The notes beneath the pieces were generated by a model. It was not told the DNA's origin, ran no database searches, and saw only the letters and a program-made list of their open reading frames with translations. The translations under genes and the position numbers were made by a program. From Thalassospiraceae bacterium LMO-SO8 (GTDB lineage Bacteria > Pseudomonadota > Alphaproteobacteria > Rhodospirillales > Casp-alpha2), in assembly GCA_031655335.1 (NCBI GenBank), contig CP134226.1, positions 1,860,001-1,924,000 of the forward strand: a stretch of DNA of 64,000 nucleotides, in the 5' to 3' direction. Below are positions 1 through 8,656 of this stretch, in pieces. The stretch's first letter is position 1. Each line of letters opens with the position of its first letter.

Positions 1-2
1 CC

Positions 3-1067
3 GTCTCCGAATACAATCGGCTTCCCTTGGACGACAGCAAGCCGATGACGTTTCAAGGCCAGCAAATGAGTATGGCGATTGTCTGGCTCCAAGCCACTGG
101 CGTCATCACCAAGGACACGCCCAAGGAGTTTGCTAGGTTTCTCCATACCTATGACGCGAAGTTGACTCGGAACATTTACCTGCATTCTTCGGGCGGCGAT
201 CTCATGGCCGGACTTGAACTCGGGCAGATGATCCGCGAGGCTGGTATGAACACCTTCATCGGCCGATCAATCTCACTTGACGGCGTCATGAATGTTTACT
301 CTTACAAGAAATCCTTCTGCGTTTCTGCATGCGCATATGCCTTCTTGGGCGGCGTTACCCGCTCGTACGGAGAGGATGATATCTACGGCATCCATCGTTT
401 TGGTAGATCGGCGGGATCCGTATCAGGTGACGATGCACAGATCATCAGTAGCGTTGTGGCTAAGTATATTGAACGCATGGGGGTTGATCTATCTGTGTTC
501 GTCCTGGCGTCCACCTCCTCATTTGAAGATGAATTATTCCGGGTGCCGGTGGGCCTCGGGAAGCGCATGCGGATCATTTACGATCCGTCCGGTAACACCT
601 CGTTCGTAATTGAACAACGAGGAGGATCAGTGGTGGCAGCCTTCAGGCTAAATGAACGTGAGCGCGAGCTTGAGGGTGTGATTGCATGCGATAATGGTCA
701 GCGCACTCTCATGCTCTTCGACAAAAGCAACTCTATCTCTACTGGCCTTCGGGCTGCCAGACAGTTCCCAACGGAGTTCAAGGCACAAGGCCGTTCGATT
801 TGGGGGACAGCTACCTATTTGCCTGCCGACCCGGCCCGAAACATGCCAATCGGTGTGATGCTCTTCGTCCTTCCATCGCTTGATGAGCAGGCCTTCACGG
901 GCGATGGCATTAGGCTCAACATGATTCAAAATCCGACCCTGCCCACCGACTTAGGGGCACGCTTGCTGTGGGTCGATGAGGTTAGTAAGTACGCATTCAG
1001 AATGAGGGCAGCAAATGCCGGGCGAACATTGCCGATTGTTTTCCGCGATTGCAGGGGGCACCGATAG
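3..1067 (+). CDS. ClpP/crotonase-fold periplasmic-type protein, 5' end outside window
   Basis: The reading frame is open to the left edge of the window, so the true start lies upstream. Counting from an in-frame TTG at 27, it shows the layout of a ClpP-like serine hydrolase. A beta-turn stretch HSSGGDLMAGLELG lies near residues 53-66, a candidate nucleophile in CVSACAYAFLGG near residue 100, and a candidate histidine in YGIHRFG near residue 123. This pattern is common in proteins annotated as periplasmic ClpP-like proteases, but the substrate is unknown. The last 150 residues match nothing I recognise. It is the leftmost island gene seen and converges on the minus-strand gene at 1254. Fold assignment is moderately sure; activity is inferred. 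Confidence 0.65.
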   Translation, partial: VSEYNRLPLDDSKPMTFQGQQMSMAIVWLQATGVITKDTPKEFARFLHTYDAKLTRNIYLHSSGGDLMAGLELGQMIREAGMNTFIGRSISLDGVMNVYSYKKSFCVSACAYAFLGGVTRSYGEDDIYGIHRFGRSAGSVSGDDAQIISSVVAKYIERMGVDLSVFVLASTSSFEDELFRVPVGLGKRMRIIYDPSGNTSFVIEQRGGSVVAAFRLNERERELEGVIACDNGQRTLMLFDKSNSISTGLRAARQFPTEFKAQGRSIWGTATYLPADPARNMPIGVMLFVLPSLDEQAFTGDGIRLNMIQNPTLPTDLGARLLWVDEVSKYAFRMRAANAGRTLPIVFRDCRGHR

Positions 1068-1253
1068 GTCGCTACACGGGCTTGATCCGGACTACGCTGA
1101 AGAAATTCGGTCTGCTGCTGGCTAAAAAGCGACCGTGCCGGCGGCCAGCAACGATGGTCGCTTTGTGACCCGGAGCAGAAGCGCGAACTTCTTGGGATAA
1201 TGTCTGCAATGCGGACTTTCCTGCCGCCCATGGTTCGCGCCGCAATCTCCGCT

Positions 1254-2249
1254 TCAGTCATTTCGCGGATGCTTATCGAGCCAATCCTCTGCGATAGAGA
1301 GACGATTGGTTTGTTGTTCCGCCAACATCAGATAGAAATTCATGAGCATCATGATGGTCTTTCTCGGTCTGATATTCTGATATTCTTGGTAGACCCTAGC
1401 ATTCGTTGTGTATCGATTCTCTATACGCGACTCCTCTGAAGATATGATTTCGCAATAAAACCGAACACTATTGGGATGTCGACTACCTAATTCCTCCATG
1501 AGCTTTGCATCGTAGTGCCATGGGTTAATCTCGTGGTCGGCTCTCCAGACCTCAAGGAACCCAGAATCGAAATAAAGCTGCATGATCGTCTCGTCATGCT
1601 CGGGATGTTCCAGCACAAGTTTGTCAACGTCACTAAGATTTTGGATGGATTTATCAATCTTCCGAGCACCGTTCAGGATATGATTCGTAGATTTCCGCAT
1701 CAGCTCTAGACCGCTGGGATGCGCCTGCCACGCCTGATACTCCTCGTCGGAGACATCCACGGTAGCATCCGCAACTTCGACAAGTTTCTCACTCTTCAGA
1801 AGATCCTTCGGGGTACAGAAATTGGCATTTTTGACGAGATCAAAACCGTTGGCGGCATAAGCTTGCGCGACGAGACGGCTGCAGAACTGTTTAGTCGTGC
1901 CTTTCTTGCCAAGTCCCTGCCACGCCCTCGCAGCTTCCAATTTCGCGTATTCGCTGCCGATGCGTTCGCGAACATAGTTGCAGATTTTTATTGCAACGGA
2001 AGGGTCCAATGCATCCTTAGTACGTAGGACAAATACAGCGTTGTGTTGCTCGAAGAACAGTCGCTGTGTGTTCGCTGAATGCACTCCATCTTCTGTAGCG
2101 TCGATGATGGCGCAATGATCAATATACAGCATGGCGTGAGAAATTGGACTGGCGGTGGTGGTGCGGATGAATTTACTGATCTTCGCGTCGCTTGTGGTTA
2201 GGATTACATCACCAGGCTTCAGTACTTTTTCGTTCAGTCGCTTTATCAT
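1254..2249 (-). CDS. Permuted papain-fold (YiiX/NlpC-P60 superfamily) protein
   Basis: This 331-residue protein opens with LKPGDVILTTSD, typical of circularly permuted NlpC/P60-like enzymes of the YiiX/DUF830 group. In that group the histidine comes before the cysteine. Here the candidate histidine is H38 in PISHAMLY and the candidate cysteine is C123 in QFCSRLVAQAY. No signal peptide or membrane segment is visible. The second half (about 165-331) is charged and unrecognised and may be a partner-binding domain. The family includes amidases and lipid-modifying enzymes, so the substrate cannot be read from the sequence. It stands alone, with an AT-rich upstream region likely to hold its promoter. 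Confidence 0.65.
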   Translation of the reverse strand: MIKRLNEKVLKPGDVILTTSDAKISKFIRTTTASPISHAMLYIDHCAIIDATEDGVHSANTQRLFFEQHNAVFVLRTKDALDPSVAIKICNYVRERIGSEYAKLEAARAWQGLGKKGTTKQFCSRLVAQAYAANGFDLVKNANFCTPKDLLKSEKLVEVADATVDVSDEEYQAWQAHPSGLELMRKSTNHILNGARKIDKSIQNLSDVDKLVLEHPEHDETIMQLYFDSGFLEVWRADHEINPWHYDAKLMEELGSRHPNSVRFYCEIISSEESRIENRYTTNARVYQEYQNIRPRKTIMMLMNFYLMLAEQQTNRLSIAEDWLDKHPRND

Positions 2250-2686
2250 TTTGCGCTCCGGTGCAGAGAAGCACTATCAACTAGGCAATTTTTTCAAAGT
2301 TAGTTAATTGTCCTCGCACATTATTGGGTTTGAAGTACATTTTTTCCGCAATAAATGAGGCAATTCATGTTGACCTTGCTGCCTTTTGTGAGGTTTGGTG
2401 GCCTGCGTCTTGACACGTAACGATTTTGGACACTTTCGTGTGGCCCGGACCAGTAAGCCAGAGTTTACAAATGCCACACGGTCTAGAAGCAAATATGCCG
2501 CATTTGAGGATGTTGTCTGTCCATACAAGAACTATGTGAACTGAACCTGCAAAGCCGCGATTGATGCTCGCGGCCACCTCTCTCACCATGGCCTCATTCT
2601 GAACCTCCGACGCGAAGTGTTGGATGGCCGCTATTGGCTATTAGGCGACATCCGGCCCGACGCCGGTTCGTGTCCGGAAAAAGGGG
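2250..2686. other. Intergenic region, no gene recognised
   Basis: About 440 bases between two minus-strand genes. The part next to 2250 is AT-rich and probably carries the promoter of the 1254-2249 gene. Short open frames of about 74 codons exist on the minus strand, but they overlap each other, lack a convincing ribosome binding site and encode no recognisable motif. I see no clear terminator, repeat or RNA. Confidence 0.5.
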
Positions 2687-2854
2687 TTAATCGGACTTCT
2701 CCTCTTCTTCACTCTCGACTTCGCTAGCTTCGGTCTGAATAGAATCCTGCCGCTTCCTGAGGTTCGCCCCCATGATGATGGCCGGACCCGTGTGCTTGAG
2801 CTTCGGCAAGTCCTCTGCTCGCGTGATTTCGCGATCGTAGATTATCTTACCCAT
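2687..2854 (-). CDS. Small acidic-tailed hypothetical protein
   Basis: A 55-residue protein beginning MGKIIYDREITRAEDLPKLK and ending in an acidic run rich in glutamate, with three consecutive glutamates near the end. The start at 2854 is chosen because a strong ribosome binding site (AAGGAGG, eight bases upstream) precedes it; a longer frame from 2995 has no such signal. It lies about 160 bases downstream of the DUF4238 gene on the same strand and could be co-transcribed with it. No family recognised. The strong start signal makes it more likely real than most short frames here. Confidence 0.55.
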   Translation of the reverse strand: MGKIIYDREITRAEDLPKLKHTGPAIIMGANLRKRQDSIQTEASEVESEEEEKSD

Positions 2855-3011
2855 GAAAAAGTCCTCCTTCGTTTTCCAAAAGAGGACTGACGCTCGATAT
2901 TGCCTTACCGGCCTCATCGTGGGTGCCACCTTGCACGAGCTGCAGGTTGGCGGGGCGTCAGCCCTCTCTTGATGATGGGGGAATAATAGCCTCAAGGAAG
3001 CTCGGGGGCAA

Positions 3012-4004
3012 TTAAGGCTTGAGCTTCTTGACCTCCACCGCCGAAAATTCTTCCGGTCCGAACCCTCCGATTTTCATACCCGCCTTCACGTCCCTGTATT
3101 TTCTTCCTAACGCGGCGATGCCGCTGTCCCGCACAGGCCCGAACAGAAACCGCTCCGCATTTACGGCCCTCGTCCTATTGGCAAGCTTCACCAATTCAGG
3201 AGGGATGTTGAGGAGTTGCTGCCGGTCCTTGTTCCAGTGTGCGAGTAGACAGCGGTTAGATGAGAGCGGGAATAGAACCTCGACGTGCTTGTGCAGAAAC
3301 CCCGGTCCTTCAAGTGGGTGCAGATGCTGAGATGGAACCTCGCGTGTGAACGGATTGTCGCTGGAGATAAAATAGCGGCCTTCAGGAGGGATGAGCGTCG
3401 ACCAGTCCATATCAAACAAGATCGGGGCCAGCCCGTCATGGACTGTAAGCGCACTCAAAGTGAATTCGCGATCAACGGCTAGCTTGAATTTTTTGGGGTG
3501 TAGCATGCCGTCCCGCAGGTCTTCTTTTTCTTTATCGCTTAATGGACCGTGTTCGGCTTCGTATTCTTCCATCGCGGTACGAAATGCGCCGTCGTGCTGC
3601 GCCGTGGCATACAGCTTGATATTCATGTATCCCGCAAACGCCTCCGCATAGGTGCGACGAAATGAGTTTGTTCGCACGAACATCATGGCGAAAAAACTGG
3701 CCAAGTCTGCTCGCTCTTGTCCTTCGACATTCTCGCCGCGCAAGACCTTCTCAAATGGCCCTGCGGCCTTGCCCTCGACCTTCGCAAGAAACTCTTCGAT
3801 TTCGGTCGCCCGCGTGCCGTCATCAAGCGTTACGCTATAGAGATGGGTCTCGACTGCAGTGTTGTCCGCTGCGGCATGCCAGATACCTCCGGTTTCCATG
3901 TCGTACGTCCACACATGCCCAGTCGGGTCGTTACCCGCGAATTTCTCAAGGTAAAAACGGGATACTTGATGGTGGCGTTTGGGTTTTGATCCTGCGCCGC
4001 CCAT
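3012..4004 (-). CDS. DUF4238 domain-containing protein
   Basis: This 330-residue protein has the DUF4238 signature: an N-terminal basic segment PKRHHQVSRFYLEKFA (about residues 8-23) and a later SDNPF box (about residues 214-218) after ISS. No membrane segment or signal peptide is seen. DUF4238 proteins are widespread in accessory DNA and have no established function; some residue patterns suggest a nuclease-like or hydrolase core, but that is not shown here. The gene is divergent from the secreted nuclease gene at 4081, with about 75 bases between them. Confidence 0.75.
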   Translation of the reverse strand: MGGAGSKPKRHHQVSRFYLEKFAGNDPTGHVWTYDMETGGIWHAAADNTAVETHLYSVTLDDGTRATEIEEFLAKVEGKAAGPFEKVLRGENVEGQERADLASFFAMMFVRTNSFRRTYAEAFAGYMNIKLYATAQHDGAFRTAMEEYEAEHGPLSDKEKEDLRDGMLHPKKFKLAVDREFTLSALTVHDGLAPILFDMDWSTLIPPEGRYFISSDNPFTREVPSQHLHPLEGPGFLHKHVEVLFPLSSNRCLLAHWNKDRQQLLNIPPELVKLANRTRAVNAERFLFGPVRDSGIAALGRKYRDVKAGMKIGGFGPEEFSAVEVKKLKP

Positions 4005-4080
4005 GCTGCGCTCCTGGCCACTTGGAATTAGACCAGAATACGACGGACATGACGCGAAAGCTCAGCTAAATATAATTATC

Positions 4081-4521
4081 ATGCGTGTGCTTTTATGCGC
4101 CTTCTTGATCGCTTCGTTACCGGCCCTGGCAGCCGCCCCCGATACCTCGACCATCAATTCCGGAATGATGATTACCGGCACTGTCACCCACGTCCGCGAC
4201 GGTGACACCATCGAGGTTAAAAGCATCCCAATTCGGCTGAATGGCATCAGCGCCCCGGAGATGAATGAACCGCTTGGGGTTAAATCGAAGACCTTCATGG
4301 TCGACCTAGTCCTCGGCAAGCATGTGCGCTGCGAGCTGAACGGCGAGAAGACGTATGACCGCTGGGTCGGTGTCTGCTTCCTGGAGAGCGTAGACATCGG
4401 GCGCGCCGTCGTCCGCGCCGGTCTCGCGCTGGACTGTCCAAGGTACTCACGTTCGCGTTATGCTGGTGATGAAGCGGAGGGAGCGGCGGCACGAATGAGG
4501 CTGCCGGGGTATTGTCGATGA
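4081..4521 (+). CDS. Secreted staphylococcal nuclease-like (thermonuclease) protein
   Basis: A 146-residue protein with a signal peptide (MRVLLCAFLIASLPALAAA) followed by a compact SNase domain. The calcium-site aspartate is in RDGDT, an arginine in PIRLNGI fits the first catalytic arginine, the glutamate is in SAPEM, and a second arginine is in TYDRWVG. The family usually has aspartate in the G-[IV]-D-[AT]-P-E box; here it is serine (GISAPE), which may weaken calcium binding. Start chosen at 4081 because it begins the signal peptide. It overlaps the next gene by ATGA, so the two are probably translated together. Confidence 0.8.
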   Translation: MRVLLCAFLIASLPALAAAPDTSTINSGMMITGTVTHVRDGDTIEVKSIPIRLNGISAPEMNEPLGVKSKTFMVDLVLGKHVRCELNGEKTYDRWVGVCFLESVDIGRAVVRAGLALDCPRYSRSRYAGDEAEGAAARMRLPGYCR

Positions 4522-4901
4522 GACGCTTAATTATTGGGCTGCTTTTGGTAGTCGGTTTTCTTTCTGGTTGCGCATCGGGGTCGGCCCTAGTGACCGGACA
4601 AGCGCGAACTCCAATTACGAACCACGCGGCTGTCAAAATTTTAACCACTATGCCAGCCGGTGCCGAAGAAATCGCCATAGTGAAGGCGTCATCAGACGCG
4701 GGGCTAACGCAACAAGGTGACCTTGACTACGCCGTCGAGGAACTGAAGAAGCAAGCAGCAAAGGTGGGGGCGAATGCCGTTGTTCTGACTGGCCGGGGCA
4801 CATCCACTCAAACCCAGGTCTTTACAGCTTACGGCGGTGCCACATTCATCGGATCGTCCGAAGCCGAGGTGGTTCAAGGTGTGGCGGTCTGGGTTAAGTA
4901 A
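4518..4901 (+). CDS. Lipoprotein, hypothetical
   Basis: 127 residues. The N terminus is a lipoprotein signal with lipobox LSGC (hydrophobic run then GCASGS). The mature part contains a repeat-free alpha/beta segment with AVEELKKQAAKVGANAVVLTG, which resembles the small exported domain of DUF4156-like or YbjQ-like proteins, but I cannot assign it firmly. The ATG at 4518 overlaps the nuclease stop codon, so the genes form a coupled pair and both products leave the cytoplasm. Confidence 0.65.
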   Translation: MRRLIIGLLLVVGFLSGCASGSALVTGQARTPITNHAAVKILTTMPAGAEEIAIVKASSDAGLTQQGDLDYAVEELKKQAAKVGANAVVLTGRGTSTQTQVFTAYGGATFIGSSEAEVVQGVAVWVK

Positions 4902-4904
4902 ACC

Positions 4905-4973
4905 ATGATCACCACACGCGACATCTACGCAATGGCCGGGCGGAGCCGGAGTGGTGGTGATGATCTCCTGTAA
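4905..4973 (+). pseudogene. Remnant copy of the N terminus of the 6274-6477 gene
   Basis: A 22-codon frame reads MITTRDIYAMAGRS and then drifts. Its beginning matches MTTPRDIYATVKLL, the start of the small gene at 6274, and the two share the 14-base block CGCGACATCTACGC. Upstream context is also alike: in both places the frame begins right after a lipoprotein gene. It reads as a duplicated gene end whose body was replaced by the HNH gene that begins inside it at 4960. It could also be a translated leader peptide. Confidence 0.4.
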
Positions 4974-5421
4974 CCGCTGCGGCAAAGACAAAGACGACAT
5001 CGAGTTCCTTGAAGCCAACGGCACCGGTCGCGGGCCGGGCGGCAGATTTCTCTGGTGTCGGCGCTGCCGAGATCGTGAGTTGTCCCGCCTAAACGAGCTG
5101 AAGCGGCGGGTACGCAAGAACCAGAAGGAAGCGCCCATCGCCCGGCTTCACCGGGATGAGATGCTGAAGATCGAACGGGCGCGGCGGCGGATTAGTGAGG
5201 TGACGGGAACCCAGCATCACGTCGAGCATATCGTGCCGCTGAGCGGCGAGCGAGCCGGACGCCCAGTATGCGGTCTGCATGTCCCGTGGAACGTATCTTT
5301 GGCCAGCGCGGCGCTGAACATGAGCAAAGGGGCGAAGTTCACTGGCAAAGATGCTGAGCGCCTAGAGCGAGATCATATGGCATGGTTAAGGGCTAGAGGG
5401 TTGGCTTTGGCGCAGGTGTAA
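4960..5421 (+). CDS. HNH endonuclease
   Basis: A 153-residue protein with two zinc-binding CxxC pairs (SCNRCGKDK near residue 3 and LWCRRCRD near residue 31) and then an HNH core: HHVEHIVPLSG, an LHVPWN box, and the closing N in ALNMSKGAKF. Such small HNH proteins cleave DNA and are common in phages and mobile elements. The start may be the ATG at 4960 or one of three GTG codons just before it. It is followed within seven bases by the next plus-strand gene. Confidence 0.8.
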   Translation: MISCNRCGKDKDDIEFLEANGTGRGPGGRFLWCRRCRDRELSRLNELKRRVRKNQKEAPIARLHRDEMLKIERARRRISEVTGTQHHVEHIVPLSGERAGRPVCGLHVPWNVSLASAALNMSKGAKFTGKDAERLERDHMAWLRARGLALAQV

Positions 5422-5428
5422 ACGGACG

Positions 5429-5944
5429 ATGACTAGGAAGCAGCTTATCTATGGCGGAGCGGGTGTTGTGCTCGGCCTGTTTTTCGGCTCTTCGATGGGG
5501 ATCGCAGCGTTCGGCAATGCGTGGAATGCGGCACTGCCGGTGGGGTTCGTTGGAGGGTTCACTGGAATTTTGTTGGGGAGGGCTAAAGTGAAGTCGCAAG
5601 TTGATAAGTTAGGCAATCTGCAGCAGCCTGTTATCGGCCTCCCGCCCGGCGACTGGGGCCAGAGCGACTATCGGGCCTTTTCGGAGAAGTACTACTTTCA
5701 TCCGCATGCCATCATCGAAAAAACCGGGCGAGACATCGCTGAATGCCTGCCCAACGCTGACCCGGAAAACCCGACAGGCCGGTATGCGATCTTTGCGAAG
5801 GCATTCAATGGCAAGCCCCGAGTACATGTTGCGAACCGGCGGGCGAAGGAGATCTCTCCGGACGCCGAATACGACGGCGACATATTCATCGGACTGCTGA
5901 CCCGTTATATCAGGGTGGTTGCGCCGACGCAGGGCCGGAAATGA
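5429..5944 (+). CDS. Hypothetical protein with N-terminal membrane hairpin
   Basis: 171 residues. Two glycine-rich hydrophobic segments (about residues 8-30 and 35-50, including GGAGVVLGLFFGSSMG and PVGFVGGFTGILLG) anchor the protein in the membrane; the remaining 120 residues are soluble, with no motif I recognise. The GLFFG/GGFTGILLG pattern is like small glycine-zipper membrane proteins. It is seven bases downstream of the HNH gene and probably in the same transcript. Confidence 0.55.
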   Translation: MTRKQLIYGGAGVVLGLFFGSSMGIAAFGNAWNAALPVGFVGGFTGILLGRAKVKSQVDKLGNLQQPVIGLPPGDWGQSDYRAFSEKYYFHPHAIIEKTGRDIAECLPNADPENPTGRYAIFAKAFNGKPRVHVANRRAKEISPDAEYDGDIFIGLLTRYIRVVAPTQGRK

Positions 5945-6037
5945 TGCCCGCCACGCTCGCTAACCTCATTGCCAACGACAATAGTCGTGGGGACGGTAGC
6001 GTGGATGGTGCTGCCGGAAAATTTGTTTTGGGGAGAC

Positions 6038-6277
6038 ATGATGAGAATTTCTGTTCTGCTTGTGGCAGTGTTCGTTGCGGCTTGCACGGCACGCGTTTTG
6101 CCAATCGAACCAACGATACTCAGTGCCAACGACAAACAAGTGATATTTGAGCGGACGCCGTATGCCCAAGAGGCACCCGTTTACGCGGCCGCCGCGCGCC
6201 ACTGCCAACAATTCGGGAAGAGCAGCGTGTTTACCGGCAAGGATGGCAACTACAAGTATATATTTAGCTGCTCATGA
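6038..6277 (+). CDS. Small lipoprotein, hypothetical
   Basis: 79 residues starting MMRISVLLVAVFVAACTARV, a lipoprotein signal with lipobox VAAC. GGGGAG lies about seven bases before the ATG at 6038; the ATG at 6041 is the alternative. The mature part has two cysteines (HCQQFG and FSCS at the very end) that could form a disulfide. Function unknown. Its stop overlaps the next start by ATGA. Confidence 0.55.
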   Translation: MMRISVLLVAVFVAACTARVLPIEPTILSANDKQVIFERTPYAQEAPVYAAAARHCQQFGKSSVFTGKDGNYKYIFSCS

Positions 6278-6477
6278 CCACTCCCCGCGACATCTACGCG
6301 ACGGTCAAGCTGCTGCTCGACCGGCACGGATTGAAGGGCGCGGCGGACCATTGCTTGGAACGCGGCGAGGAGCTGGCCGCCGCCGGAGATAAACAAGGCG
6401 TGTACGTGTGGGGTCAGGTCCGGGCAGCGCTGTTAGACCTGTCGGACATCAAGTTCGATGGGGAAGTAGTGAACTAG
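6274..6477 (+). CDS. Small hypothetical protein
   Basis: 67 residues, MTTPRDIYATVKLLLDRHGL followed by a helical segment. The composition suggests a two- or three-helix bundle with no secretion signal. It overlaps the upstream lipoprotein by ATGA. Phage and island genomes often carry small proteins of this type with no known role. A broken copy of its 5' end is found at 4905. Confidence 0.5.
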   Translation: MTTPRDIYATVKLLLDRHGLKGAADHCLERGEELAAAGDKQGVYVWGQVRAALLDLSDIKFDGEVVN

Positions 6478-6490
6478 GGGGGGGCGGAAG

Positions 6491-6514
6491 GTCCGCTAAT
6501 GACCCAAGGCGGAC
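6491..6514. repeat. Perfect inverted repeat in intergenic region
   Basis: GTCCGC (6491-6496) and GCGGAC (6509-6514) are perfect complements separated by 12 bases. There is no T-run after it, so it is not an ordinary terminator. It lies in the 220-base gap between the 6274-6477 gene and the SH3 gene. Similar GTCCGC...GCGGAC hairpins are, from memory, scattered in proteobacterial intergenic DNA; a search is needed to say more. Confidence 0.4.
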
Positions 6515-6698
6515 ACTATTAGCTGCACCAACGCTTCGTCGCCCCTCCAGAATTACGCAGACCGCGCCCAAAATCACGTTCTCATCTGACATCTTAACGT
6601 CGTCATGCCGATAAGAGTATGCTTTGAACCAGTAATGAATGCCGGTAGTATTTTTCTAATGTGCAAGGGCCAATACGAGAGGCCCACCGGAGATCGGA

Positions 6699-7649
6699 AT
6701 GAGCCTTATCACGGCACTCATGAAGACCGTTTTCGGAATCGTCTTAATACTTTTCGCGGGATTTTTCCTTTTTGGTTTGTTCGGCTCGGACGACGAAAAC
6801 GAAAAAAATCAGGTGGTTCAAATCCAGCCCAGCCTGGCGGCTTCACAACGATGCGCGGATGCGAAAGACACCGGCGTTGAGTATGGCATTACCGGATCCG
6901 GGATCAACATCCGTGAGGGACCAGGAACAAGCTACGACAAGGTCATCAACAAGAAAGCCACACAAACGCTCGGCAAAACCCACTATGTTCAAGTCGATTA
7001 TACCGTCACCGTGCTAGAAGTTTGCCAAAAAGGCGGCTGGTCATACGTTGAAGTCGTTAAACCGGACTGGCTGAAAGAAAGCCATCGGGGTTGGGTGGCC
7101 TCCCGGTTTCTCCGTGGCCAGCGCCGAGACACCGCTGGCATTCGAGTTTTCACCGAGGAAGACTTCATTTGGGACAAGAATACGTCTCCCTACAAAGGAA
7201 CCATTATTACGGGCGTGAACAAGATTCATCGTGAGAATGAACGCTGCAAGGAAATCGACCCGGCAAGTGCGTATCTTTCAGATTCGAGATCAACACCTGA
7301 CCGACCGGTTTTTTTTGTCACCTGCGGCGCTGGAACGAAAGCGTTCAACGTCTGGTTTTCCGAAGAAGATTTGAAATCAGGGAAGGCATTCAAAGCCGCG
7401 AGACACATAAGCCAAAGCATCGCTATCCAGCTGTGCGAGCAGTATGCTCGCCAAGTCGCGACCCATCCCAACACTGTTGATTTTTCGCGTGTGCTTGACC
7501 TAGCGATTAACGAACATGCCAATGGTCGGACGGCAGTTCATTCGACCTTCTCAGCAAAAAATAGCTTCAACCTAGAGATCAAATTCCGAATCCGTTGTCT
7601 CCTGGACGCAACCGGCCTTATCGAAGCGACTGTCAATGAGGCAGGATGA
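6699..7649 (+). CDS. Membrane-anchored SH3-domain protein
   Basis: 316 residues. One N-terminal membrane segment (about residues 9-28, GIVLILFAGFFLFGLFG) is followed by a bacterial SH3-like domain (about 65-145): GSGINIREGPGTSYDKV, then a strand with GGWSYVEV, then GWVASRFL. This is the pattern of SH3_3 domains that bind cell-wall peptides. The C-terminal half is unrecognised and has several cysteines. GGAG stands just before the start. Likely located in the cytoplasmic membrane with the bulk in the periplasm. Confidence 0.7.
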   Translation: MSLITALMKTVFGIVLILFAGFFLFGLFGSDDENEKNQVVQIQPSLAASQRCADAKDTGVEYGITGSGINIREGPGTSYDKVINKKATQTLGKTHYVQVDYTVTVLEVCQKGGWSYVEVVKPDWLKESHRGWVASRFLRGQRRDTAGIRVFTEEDFIWDKNTSPYKGTIITGVNKIHRENERCKEIDPASAYLSDSRSTPDRPVFFVTCGAGTKAFNVWFSEEDLKSGKAFKAARHISQSIAIQLCEQYARQVATHPNTVDFSRVLDLAINEHANGRTAVHSTFSAKNSFNLEIKFRIRCLLDATGLIEATVNEAG

Positions 7650-7777
7650 GTCTGCTCTTCGTTTCCATTCTTTTTTCGTGCGGGTCGCAAGGGCCGTTTT
7701 TGGCTAGAAGCAGTCGTTCACGAACGAAACGATAAACGTCTACTTCAAGTCTCAAGCGGACTAATCGCTCGTGAAGA

Positions 7778-8608
7778 TTAGCTGGGGGAAAAATCTACCA
7801 ACAAAGGTGAATGATCGCTGAGCTTAGTTTCACGAAGCGCATGCAAGTATTGAGCTTTCGTTGGGTTTAGCTGTGGTGAGGCGAAAATGTGGTCAAACCT
7901 GCGAACAGTCAGCTTTCCTTCGCGTTGACTAAACCAGCTTCCCTCAGCCACTTCATAACCATGAAGAGCGCGAAATACATCGGGCATGCCAATCTCTGAC
8001 AGTCCGGTGATAACGCTTCTCTCGCCTTTCGACCACCTTCCCGGTGGCTGACCCCTGTGATCTTGCGGAACTATCGAACCATCTTTCCTTAACCGCTCAC
8101 CGAAAACCTTCACCCTTCCATCCGAGAACTCCTGGTCTGGTGAATTAAAGTCCCCACAGAGGATGCGATTGGCTTGAGTGTCTAATGCTAATTTTTCAAA
8201 AATCCCTTCAAAGGTCTCGATTTTAATCCACTTATTAGTGACGCCAGGAGGGATATGCGTTGTGTGAAAATCCACATCACCTACCGCATGTTTGATGCGG
8301 CAAGACAGAACCCTCTCAGGCCAGGGAATACGGAATTTTTCCGGGCGAAGCGGTTCTATAGGAAACCTTGTGGCAATTATCTCGCCGTATTGCCGTGGGC
8401 CTACCAGCTTCGAGTGATCGTTAGCCAATTGAAAACTGTTAAGAACATTTTGAAGGCCTAATTTTTTTAGACCGACTGTCAGGTCGTCTATGGTGGAAAT
8501 TCTCACTTCTTGTAACGCGACAATGTCCGGGCCGAAGGCCCCTAAAGCACTAACCTGCTGTTCTGAACGACTTCTTCTGCCTGCCACATTCCAAGTAATA
8601 ACTCGCAT
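7778..8608 (-). CDS. Endonuclease/exonuclease/phosphatase (EEP) family protein
   Basis: 276 residues with the full EEP layout: ITWNVAG (N7), IVALQEV (E34), CGDFNS in the middle (metal/catalytic D and N), RRFDHIFAS, and SDHSPLLVDF at the end (D265, H266). These residues form the metal-dependent phosphoesterase site of DNase I-like enzymes. No signal peptide is seen, so it would act in the cytoplasm. The substrate (DNA, RNA, lipid or inositol phosphate) cannot be told. GGGGAG lies a few bases before the start. Confidence 0.8.
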   Translation of the reverse strand: MRVITWNVAGRRSRSEQQVSALGAFGPDIVALQEVRISTIDDLTVGLKKLGLQNVLNSFQLANDHSKLVGPRQYGEIIATRFPIEPLRPEKFRIPWPERVLSCRIKHAVGDVDFHTTHIPPGVTNKWIKIETFEGIFEKLALDTQANRILCGDFNSPDQEFSDGRVKVFGERLRKDGSIVPQDHRGQPPGRWSKGERSVITGLSEIGMPDVFRALHGYEVAEGSWFSQREGKLTVRRFDHIFASPQLNPTKAQYLHALRETKLSDHSPLLVDFSPS

Positions 8609-8656
8609 ACGCTCCCCAACGTTATCTCTGAACTAGGTTCATCGTGTCGGCTTCAA

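Noticed and set aside
2304..2589. Two short minus-strand open frames
   Set aside because: They overlap in different frames, have no convincing ribosome binding site and no recognisable domain.
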